Source: Acetobacteraceae bacterium
GTDB lineage: Bacteria > Pseudomonadota > Alphaproteobacteria > Acetobacterales > Acetobacteraceae
Length of the DNA: 64,000 nucleotides
Assembly (NCBI GenBank): GCA_027487385.1
Contig: JAIYDS010000090.1
Location: 29,608 to 93,607 of the forward strand
Direction: 5' to 3'
Shown: piece after piece, positions 58,027-64,000 of the stretch
Numbering within the stretch: position 1 is the stretch's first letter
Layout: every line of letters begins with the position of its first letter
Notes under the pieces: generated by a model
The model's input: the letters and a program-made list of their open reading frames with translations, nothing else
What the model was told of the DNA's origin: nothing
The model's database searches: none
Made by a program: the position numbers and the translations under genes

Positions 58027-58487
58027 TGGTGCAGGAATTCGAGGATGCCGGCGCGCTGATCGCGCATATCGTCACGCGCTACCACGCCGTGCACCGGCAG
58101 GAGGTGCCGGAGCTGATCCGCCTCGCGCGCCTGGTCGAGGGCACGCATGCCGATCATTCGGAGGTGCCGCGTGGCCTCGCGGACCTGCTGTGCCGCGTCC
58201 AGTGGGAGATGGAAGCCCATATGCAGAAGGAGGAGGAGGGGCTGTTCCCCATGCTGCATCCGCACCAAGGCGACATGGGCATGGCGATGGAGTTGATGCG
58301 CGACGAGCATGACGACCATGCGGCGCGGCTCGACCAGATGGCCGCGCTGACGCGGGGCCACCAGCCGCCGGAGGATGCCTGCGGCGCCTGGCGCGCGCTC
58401 TACGCCGGCACCGCCAAATTCGCCGAGGATCTGCGCGAGCACATCCGGCTTGAGAATGACGTGCTGTTCCCAGGCTTCGGCGGATGA
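58026..58487 (+). CDS. Hemerythrin-like protein (RIC/YtfE/DnrN-type domain)
   Basis: A 153-residue protein with a clear hemerythrin-like domain: IVTRYHAVHRQEVPELIRLA, EGTHADHSEVPRGLADLLCR, MEAHMQKEEEGLFPML and RDEHDDHAARLDQMAALT, ending REHIRLENDVLFPGF. It resembles the C-terminal half of the iron-sulfur repair protein YtfE/ScdA, without the N-terminal ScdA_N cysteine domain. Probably handles nitrosative damage formed when nitrite or NO accumulate. Start at 58026 overlaps the DUF2478 stop (TGATG). Confidence 0.85.
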   Translation: MVQEFEDAGALIAHIVTRYHAVHRQEVPELIRLARLVEGTHADHSEVPRGLADLLCRVQWEMEAHMQKEEEGLFPMLHPHQGDMGMAMELMRDEHDDHAARLDQMAALTRGHQPPEDACGAWRALYAGTAKFAEDLREHIRLENDVLFPGFGG

Positions 58488-59023
58488 GCGACGCGCCCAT
58501 CCGGATCGGCGTCGTCACCGTCTCCGACCGGGCCTTCCGGGGCCTCTATGCCGACCAGGGCGGGCCGGGGATCGAGGTGGAACTGGCGCGCATCCTGGCC
58601 TCGCCCTGGCAGCCTGTGCGGCGCCTCGTGCCCGATGAGCGCCCAGCGATCGAGGATGCGCTGTGCGGACTGGCGGATGGCGAGGCCTGCCCCTTGATCG
58701 TCACCACGGGCGGCACCGGCCCTGCGCCGCGCGACGTGACGCCGGAAGCGACAGAGGCGGTGTGTGACCGTCTCTTGCCGGGCTTTGGCGAGGTGATGCG
58801 CGCCGCCTCCCTGCGCGTGGTGCCCACCGCCATCCTCTCGCGCCAGATCGCCGGCACGCGCGGGCGCAGCCTGATCGTGAACTTGCCGGGCAAGCCCTCC
58901 GCCATCGCCGACTGCCTGGCCGCGGTCTTCCCGGCCATTCCGTATTGCATCGACCTGATCGGCGGGCCGCGCCTGGAGACGGACCCTGCCGTCTGCGTCG
59001 CCTTCCGACCCAAGGGGGCGTGA
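58484..59023 (+). CDS. mogA: Molybdopterin adenylyltransferase (MogA/MoaB family)
   Basis: A 179-residue protein: RIGVVTVSDRAFRGLYADQG at the start and the adenylylation motif LIVTTGGTGPAPRDVTPEAT, then RSLIVNLPGKPSAIADCLAA. It activates molybdopterin with ATP before molybdenum insertion, so it supports NarG maturation. Length and motifs are those of MogA. Start overlaps the previous gene (ATGA) and the stop overlaps nnrS (TGATG). Confidence 0.92.
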   Translation: MSDAPIRIGVVTVSDRAFRGLYADQGGPGIEVELARILASPWQPVRRLVPDERPAIEDALCGLADGEACPLIVTTGGTGPAPRDVTPEATEAVCDRLLPGFGEVMRAASLRVVPTAILSRQIAGTRGRSLIVNLPGKPSAIADCLAAVFPAIPYCIDLIGGPRLETDPAVCVAFRPKGA

Positions 59024-60189
59024 TGGCGCTGTTCGCGCATGGGTTCCGGCCCTTCTTCCTCATGGCGGGGCTGGTCGCGCCGGTCGCCATTGGCTTCTGG
59101 GCGCTGACCCTGGCGGGCGTCGCGCTGCCCGAGGGTCCCTTGCCGATGATGCGATGGCACGCCCATGAGGCGCTGGGCGGCTTCGTGACGGCGGCGATGA
59201 TCGGCTTCCTGATGACGGCCATCCCGAACTGGACGGGGCGGCGCGGCTATTCCGGCGCGCCGCTGATGCTGATCGCGGCATTGTTCCTCGCGGCGCGCTT
59301 CGCGATGCTGCCGGGCTCGCCCGTGCCGATCGCTGTGGCGGCGCTGCTGGCGCTGGCGCCGCTGCCCGCCACGCTGCTGCTGGTCTTGCCCGCGCTGATC
59401 AAGGCGAAGTCGGCGCGGCTGTTTGGCCCGCCCGCGCTGGTCCTGATGTTCTGGTCCGGGCAGGCGATGATGCTGGCCGAGGCCGCCGGATGGTGGTCCA
59501 CGCCCGGTTGGGCCAGTGGCCAATTGCTGATGGCCGACATGGCGCTGCTGCTGGTCGTGCTGATCGGCGGGCGGATCGTGCCGTCCTTCACCTTGAACGC
59601 GCTGCGCAAGACGGCGCGACCGGCCGAGGCGGCGCCGTTGCCCGGTGTGGACCGCGGCGCCATCCTGGCCGTGGTGGCGGTCGCATGGGTGGATTTGCTC
59701 GCCCCGGGTGGGGTGCTGGCCGGGTTGGTCGCGGCGCTGGCGGCGGTTCTGGTGGCGCTGCGCCTGTCGCGCTGGTACGGGCTGCGGACCTGGCAATGGC
59801 CGATCCTGTGGGTGTTGCACCTGGCCTATGCGCTGATCCCCCTGGCACTCGCCGCGAAGGCCTGGTCCCTGCTGGGCGGCGCCCCCTGGGCCTCGGCGTG
59901 GTTGCACCTGCAATTGGCGGGCGCCGTATCCTTGATGATCCTGGCCGTCATGACGCGCGCGACGCTTGGGCACACGGGCCATGCCCTGGTCGCCAGCGCC
60001 GGGACGGTGGCGGCCTATCTTCTGCTGCTGACCGCGGCGCTGCTCCGGAGCTTCAGCGGCCTCGCCGGGGAGGGCGCGCTCCAGGTGCAACTGGCGGCGG
60101 CGGCGTGCTGGGTGGCGGCCTTCCTGCTGTTCCTCGCGGCCTATGCGCCGGTGCTGATGCGCCCGCGCGCGGATGGGAAGCCGGGGTGA
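59023..60189 (+). CDS. nnrS: NnrS-family membrane protein
   Basis: A 388-residue membrane protein with about 12 helices. The family start HGFRPFFLMAGLVAPVAIGF and the MMRWHAHEALGGFVTAAMIG segment, with its heme/copper-type histidines, identify NnrS. NnrS is linked to nitrate and nitric-oxide metabolism and protects against nitrosative stress; its biochemistry is not settled. Starts at ATG 59023 overlapping the mogA stop; the track start at 58945 is upstream inside mogA. Confidence 0.9.
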   Translation: MALFAHGFRPFFLMAGLVAPVAIGFWALTLAGVALPEGPLPMMRWHAHEALGGFVTAAMIGFLMTAIPNWTGRRGYSGAPLMLIAALFLAARFAMLPGSPVPIAVAALLALAPLPATLLLVLPALIKAKSARLFGPPALVLMFWSGQAMMLAEAAGWWSTPGWASGQLLMADMALLLVVLIGGRIVPSFTLNALRKTARPAEAAPLPGVDRGAILAVVAVAWVDLLAPGGVLAGLVAALAAVLVALRLSRWYGLRTWQWPILWVLHLAYALIPLALAAKAWSLLGGAPWASAWLHLQLAGAVSLMILAVMTRATLGHTGHALVASAGTVAAYLLLLTAALLRSFSGLAGEGALQVQLAAAACWVAAFLLFLAAYAPVLMRPRADGKPG

Positions 60190-60872
60190 TGAGCGGCTGG
60201 GGGGAGTATGCGGCAGCCTGGGCCGCCTTCCTGCTCAGCCACATGTTGCCGGTGCGGCCGCGCTTTCGGCGTGGGTTGGTTGCGATGCTGGGTGAGCGCG
60301 GTTTCGTGGCCGCCTACAGTTTGGTTTCGCTGGTGATGATGGCTTGGCTGATCCTGGCGGCGGGGCGCGCGCCGCACCTGCCGGTTTGGGGTTGGGCGGC
60401 TTGGCAAGCCTGGGTGCCGAACCTGATCATGCCGCTTGCCTGCGTGTTGCTGGCACTCGGGATCGGCATTCCGAACCCTTTCTCGATCGGCGGCGCAGGG
60501 CCGGAGCGCTTCGATCCGATGCGACCAGGCGTGCTTGCCTTGACACGCCACCCGGTGCTGCTGGCCATCGTGCTCTGGGCCGCGGCGCACATCCCGCCGA
60601 ATGGCGACCTTGCGATGGCAAGCTTGCTGGGTGCCTTCGCGGCCATGGGGCTGTTCGGCATGCGGGCGCTGGATGCGCGCCGCCGGCGTGCCTGGGGCGA
60701 GGATCGGTGGTTTGCCATGTCGCGCCGGAGTGGCGCGTGGTTGGGCGCGCTCCCGCAACTGGCGGCCACCATTTCGGTGCGTCGCGTGGCGATGGGACTC
60801 GTCGGCTGGCTCCTGCTGTTGTCGCTGCATGCGGCCGTCCTGGGCGTCTCCCCGCTGCCGATCCTGACCTGA
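60189..60872 (+). CDS. nnrU: NnrU-family membrane protein, last gene of the nar operon
   Basis: A 227-residue membrane protein. Family features: WAAFLLSHMLPVRPRFRRGL, FVAAYSLVSLVMMAWLILAA, PNPFSIGGAGPERFDPMRPG and LALTRHPVLLAIVLWAAAHI (the isoprenylcysteine-methyltransferase-like RHP motif). NnrU is found with NO reductase and nitrate genes, role unclear. Start at 60189 overlaps nnrS (TGATG). Ends 72 bases before a strong hairpin. Confidence 0.88.
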   Translation: MSGWGEYAAAWAAFLLSHMLPVRPRFRRGLVAMLGERGFVAAYSLVSLVMMAWLILAAGRAPHLPVWGWAAWQAWVPNLIMPLACVLLALGIGIPNPFSIGGAGPERFDPMRPGVLALTRHPVLLAIVLWAAAHIPPNGDLAMASLLGAFAAMGLFGMRALDARRRRAWGEDRWFAMSRRSGAWLGALPQLAATISVRRVAMGLVGWLLLLSLHAAVLGVSPLPILT

Positions 60873-60943
60873 ATGTGCTCGTAGCAGCGCCACTTTTGCG
60901 CCGCATGTCTCTTGCGGCTTTGGGTTCTCCCCACGCGGTCCAT

Positions 60944-60983
60944 GCAACTTGTTGCCCTTCGAGTGCAACAAGTTGCCCTTTTT
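60944..60983 (+). terminator. Strong hairpin with T-run after nnrU
   Basis: GCAACTTGTTGC and GCAACAAGTTGC form a perfect 12-bp stem around a nine-base loop, followed by CCCTTTTT. This is a typical intrinsic terminator for the nar operon. The 60984-61133 stretch after it holds nothing I recognise. Confidence 0.75.
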
Positions 60984-61133
60984 CGTCGGCGCCACCGCCA
61001 AGTGACGCTGCTATCCTGATGCCGATGTATTTGGGGACCCGGACCCAAAAGCGCGGGGACCGCTGGAGACGCTGCACGAGGGGCAGATCGAGAGCGGTGG
61101 TGGGAATGGCGGCGAACCCGCTGGAGCCCGCCA

Positions 61134-61199
61134 GGCCGGCCGTCATAGGGCCGGCCGCATGATCGGAGGCGGGTGCGGAGACAATGGCGCCGCACCCGC
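61134..61199. terminator. Two GC-rich hairpins after tail-spike copy 2
   Basis: GGCCGGCC-(7)-GGCCGGCC at 61134-61156 and GCGGGTGCGG-(11)-CCGCACCCGC at 61169-61199, both perfect. They lie directly after the tail-spike stop on the minus strand and could end its transcription. The surrounding GGAATGGCGGCG and CCCGCTGG words also occur after copy 1, so homology extends past the gene. Confidence 0.5.
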
Positions 61200-61207
61200 T
61201 ATCCGAA

Positions 61208-63049
61208 TCACGGCACCTGCCGCTTCGCCACCCCCACCGACAGCGTCGCCGCCGCCAGGTCGAACGTCGCCGCGGAGATGTTCCGCGCCATCACCCGCAC
61301 CGTGTTGTTCGACCACACCGCAGCGTCGAGCTCGATGAAGCGCGTCGACGACACCAGTGATGCTGTTGCCAGGTCCCCGGCCCGCGCCCCGTTCACGGTG
61401 ACGTCGAGCAGCGATGTTGCCCCCGGCGCCAGGCTCGGCAGGTCCCACGACACCTCCGCGGCAAACTCCCGCCGGCCTGAGCCGAACAGCGCCCCCGTCA
61501 AGAGCGGCGTACCGTTCAGCACCGCGGGTGCCGCCTCCGGCAGTCCGTAGAGCCGCAGCGATTGCAGGTCGATCGGCCCATCAAAGCCGATCACCCCCAC
61601 CTGCGCGTAAGCCACCGCCGCGCCCACGCGGATGGTCTGCCGGCGGTTGAAGTTGGCGTCATCCATCGGCGCGCCGGCATTCCACCCCTTCGCCGGCCCG
61701 TTCCACTGCATGGTGGTGATGGAGGCCAGCACGTCGCCGGCGATGTCCTCGCGGACGTTTCCCGCGCCGTCGAACACGCGCACGAACAACCGCCCGCCCG
61801 ACGCGCCGCTCGTCAGCCAATGCGCCAGCGCGAACTCCTTCGCCTGGGAGGTGTCGAGCATCCACCCCAGCCCGCGGTTCGCCGCGAGCGTGACCGCGCG
61901 ATCGGTCGGCGTTAGGTCGGTCAGCCCGTTGAAGCAGAAATCCGCCATGAAAGTCGCGGTGGTGGTGGAGGTGGCGATGGTGATCAGCCCCTCCACGCCG
62001 ACCTCGGTCGCCGACTGCCGGAACGCTGCTGCACGGGTGTTCGGCACGCCGGCGAGAAACCGCTGGAACCGCGACGCCGGCGCCCGGTGCCGGTTGATCA
62101 CCGCATTGCCGCAGCGGTTCGCCGTCGCGGTGTAGTCGATGCCGACGAGGTAGGTGTTGGTCCAGGCGATGTCGTACTCGCAGTCCTGCGCACCGGCGGT
62201 GTGCCTGGCCGCCAGCGGCGAGCAGGCTTCCATGCGCATGTTGCGCGCGATGATGGCAGAGCCCGAGGTCTGGTTCAGGAAGGGGATGGCGATGTTGCTG
62301 CCGGCCTGGCGCAGCTCGAAGTTCGGCGCGTCGAAGACGTGGCGGTTGTGGTTGGAATAGGCGCCGGGCTCGTTCCCGAACCGCACCCCAAAGCGGTCCT
62401 GCGCGGCATTCACCCCCGTCGCCTGTGCGAAGTGTCCACCATAGTAGCGGATCGAGGTGTTCCAGGCGGTCGCCGTCGCGCACCAGATGTCGAGGCCGAT
62501 GCGGTTGTTGACGATCCGCCCCAGCGTGAAGGTGCTGTCCTCCACGCCGCGACCATCGCCCAGCGTGCGCATCCCAATGGTGAAGCCTTCCACCCGGCGC
62601 AGCTCAATCTGGCTGGCATCGACGTTGCGCACGGTGATGCCGATGTCGGCCTCGGAGGACCAGTCCGACAGCGTCTGCCGGATCACGTTCAGCCCGGTGT
62701 AGAGCTTCTCCGCGTTGCGGATGGTGCCGCCGTCGCCGAGCACCAGCACGCTGGTCGGCGCCGTGCCGGTGTAGCGGATGGTCCCCTGCATGATCAGGCC
62801 GCGCGCGCCGCCCGGCAGGGTGACGGTGCCGGAGACGTTCCAGGTGCCGGGCGGGATCACAGCGAACTTCTGGTCCGCGCCGGCCCGATCGAAGGCGGCC
62901 TGGATGGCGGTGCGATCATCGGCCACGCCATCGCCGAGCCCGCCGAAATCATTCGGCAGTACCGCCTCGCGGTCGCGCAGGTACTTCGCGAAGTCGCTCT
63001 TGTTGAGGTTGGCGTTGAGGACCAGCAGGTCGTCGATGCGGGCCGGCAT
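61208..63049 (-). CDS. Phage tail spike / pectate-lyase-like beta-helix protein, copy 2
   Basis: A 613-residue homologue of the protein at 19516-21348, collinear from MPARIDDLLVLNANLNKSDF and FGGLGDGVADDRTAIQAAFD to the C-terminus, with most changes in the middle and final thirds. Divergence in those parts with a conserved N-terminus is usual for receptor-binding spikes that change target while keeping the same attachment end. Start at ATG 63049, twelve bases after the tail-tip stop. Intact. Confidence 0.85.
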   Translation of the reverse strand: MPARIDDLLVLNANLNKSDFAKYLRDREAVLPNDFGGLGDGVADDRTAIQAAFDRAGADQKFAVIPPGTWNVSGTVTLPGGARGLIMQGTIRYTGTAPTSVLVLGDGGTIRNAEKLYTGLNVIRQTLSDWSSEADIGITVRNVDASQIELRRVEGFTIGMRTLGDGRGVEDSTFTLGRIVNNRIGLDIWCATATAWNTSIRYYGGHFAQATGVNAAQDRFGVRFGNEPGAYSNHNRHVFDAPNFELRQAGSNIAIPFLNQTSGSAIIARNMRMEACSPLAARHTAGAQDCEYDIAWTNTYLVGIDYTATANRCGNAVINRHRAPASRFQRFLAGVPNTRAAAFRQSATEVGVEGLITIATSTTTATFMADFCFNGLTDLTPTDRAVTLAANRGLGWMLDTSQAKEFALAHWLTSGASGGRLFVRVFDGAGNVREDIAGDVLASITTMQWNGPAKGWNAGAPMDDANFNRRQTIRVGAAVAYAQVGVIGFDGPIDLQSLRLYGLPEAAPAVLNGTPLLTGALFGSGRREFAAEVSWDLPSLAPGATSLLDVTVNGARAGDLATASLVSSTRFIELDAAVWSNNTVRVMARNISAATFDLAAATLSVGVAKRQVP

Positions 63050-63061
63050 GGCTGTCTCCGA

Positions 63062-64000
63062 TCAGAGGGCGGTGGCGGTGACCGGGCCGGCGAAGGCCGA
63101 GACGTTGCCCTCGGCCGAGACGCTGTGCAGCCAGTACCAGCGGGTCTGGCCGGTGGTGAGGCCGGTGCGGTCCCAGGGCAGCGCGGTCGGCTCGGCGGCC
63201 AGCTTGGTAGCGGCGGCGAGACTGGCGCTGCTGGCCTCGAACACCTGCAGCCGCACCCCATCCGCGGGAAAGCCGCCCGAGAGGCGCACGCCACCGGTGA
63301 TGCCAATCGCGGCCAGGCCCGAGGCCGCGACCGGCACCAGCGCCTCGCGCCAGCCCGACACCGCCCCGCTGCGCGCCTGCGCCCGCACCCGGAAGGCCGT
63401 CGGCTCCGCGGTTGGGATGGCGACGGCGGTGGCGCCGAAGCCGCCCGCATAGCCCTGCCACACGGCGACCGAGGCCGGCCGGAACTCGATCTCGTAGCCA
63501 GCCAGATAGGCCGAGCCCACCACGGACCAGGAAACCCCCATCGCCGTGAAGGATGTCCCGAGTGGCGTCTCGACCAGGATGGCGGCCGGCGCGGCGATGA
63601 CGCCCGGGTTCGGCAGAACCACGGACGGGTTCTGGCCCGTCGCACGCTCGTCGGTCGCAGGGTTCCATGCCCAGACGGCGGGGTCCTCCTCCGCCAGCTG
63701 CAGGTTCACCCCACCATCCGGCGCCAGCGCCCAGCCGGTCACCCGGGCCGGGAACGGCGTGAGCCGTTCAAGGGCCACCGTCACCCCATCCCAGGGCCGC
63801 AGCCGCAGCGCCGAGAGGTTGGCCTGCATCGCCACCTCGCGCTGGCGGCGGTTGCGCTCCAGCTCGATTTTCATCAGGCGCTGGACGGTCGCCGCCGAGG
63901 TGGTGAGCGGGAACTCCATGTCCCGGTAGATCGCCTCGCCGCCATCCTCGGTGACGTAGTTGCTGGCGAGCAGCGGCGGCGCATCGGTCGGCTGCCAGGC
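63062..64000 (-). CDS. Phage tail-tip / host-specificity protein (partial, cut by window end)
   Basis: The frame is open through the window end, so the start at 63919 in the track is internal. The visible 313 residues (from AWQPTDAPPLLASNYVTEDG to the end SAFAGPVTATAL) match the C-terminal part of the fusion protein at 21359-24271 almost residue for residue, including ERNRRQREVAMQANLSALRL. The fibronectin-like modules at the end suggest a GpJ-type tail-tip protein. Whether this copy has a normal tail-protein N-terminus cannot be seen here. Confidence 0.85.
   Translation of the reverse strand, partial: AWQPTDAPPLLASNYVTEDGGEAIYRDMEFPLTTSAATVQRLMKIELERNRRQREVAMQANLSALRLRPWDGVTVALERLTPFPARVTGWALAPDGGVNLQLAEEDPAVWAWNPATDERATGQNPSVVLPNPGVIAAPAAILVETPLGTSFTAMGVSWSVVGSAYLAGYEIEFRPASVAVWQGYAGGFGATAVAIPTAEPTAFRVRAQARSGAVSGWREALVPVAASGLAAIGITGGVRLSGGFPADGVRLQVFEASSASLAAATKLAAEPTALPWDRTGLTTGQTRWYWLHSVSAEGNVSAFAGPVTATAL

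Larger units (their letters stand above)
61208..64000. repeat. Long direct repeat, right copy
   Basis: Counterpart of 19516-22297 in the same orientation; see that entry. It continues beyond the window. Confidence 0.85.

Noticed and set aside
60944-60983. Paired GCAACTTGTTGC/GCAACAAGTTGC considered as a CRISPR repeat or operator
   Set aside because: Only one pair, followed by a T-run directly after the operon end; a terminator explains it. No CRISPR array was seen anywhere in the window.
1-64000. tRNA, rRNA, riboswitch and replication-origin signals
   Set aside because: I looked for T-loop words, rRNA stretches, DnaA-box clusters and iteron arrays and found none I could support by eye; a tRNAscan and Infernal run would settle this.

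Overview
The window looks like an accessory-rich stretch of a high-GC alphaproteobacterium, most likely Acetobacteraceae (Roseomonas-type). This is inferred from codon use, the NarK1-NarK2 fusion and the style of the phage and recombinase genes; no rRNA or tRNA marker was seen, so the lineage is not proven. Three kinds of DNA are mixed: remnants of integrated elements, a compact foreign-looking sugar-chemistry operon, and a complete nitrate-respiration operon.

Layout. (1) 1-4.65 kb: tail of a serine recombinase with its small partner gene, then a small catabolic block (HpaI-type aldolase plus MDR dehydrogenase on the minus strand, a divergent flavin monooxygenase on the plus strand). The block contains two broken copies of the recombinase partner gene. 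(2) 4.65-7.4 kb: a NACHT-type NTPase, probably truncated, and an IS256-like transposase remnant. (3) 7.54-19.30 kb: thirteen plus-strand genes in which every junction overlaps: methyltransferase, SIR2-like protein, NUDIX, NagA-like deacetylase, sugar nucleotidyltransferase, GT4, class IV aminotransferase, HAD phosphatase, IMPase-type phosphatase, APH-type kinase, PhyH-type dioxygenase, GT8 and a GT32-like transferase. It has no polymerase, flippase or transporter. I read it as an undescribed pathway for a modified amino-sugar or cyclitol-like glycoconjugate; this is the best candidate for a new system in the window. (4) 19.5-34.5 kb: a decayed prophage. It has a tail spike, a primase fused in frame to a tail-tip protein, helicase, nuclease, recombination and sigma-like genes, a divergent ImmA/XRE pair, and an integration module with a serine recombinase. 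(5) 34.5-43.4 kb: a defence island with a regulator, an N6-adenine methylase and an unknown partner, followed by a type I restriction system whose hsdR-hsdS junction carries a deletion. (6) 43.8-60.9 kb: two Crp/Fnr regulators, FNR-type boxes, then narK-narGHJI, a parvulin, hemerythrin-like proteins, carbonic anhydrase, DUF2478, MogA, NnrS and NnrU. (7) 61.2-64.0 kb: a second, very similar copy of the tail spike and tail-tip genes, cut by the window end.

How they work together. The nar block should take up nitrate, reduce it to nitrite at the membrane, supply and mature the molybdenum enzyme, and buffer nitrosative stress; no nitrite, NO or N2O reductase lies in the window. The two tail copies are direct repeats bracketing about 39 kb, so homologous recombination could delete or amplify the intervening DNA, including the nar operon. 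Several genes are visibly joined, truncated or duplicated, which points to repeated integration and deletion events.

Limits: all calls come from reading the sequence and the ORF track. No database search, alignment or structure prediction was run, and similarity statements are by eye.
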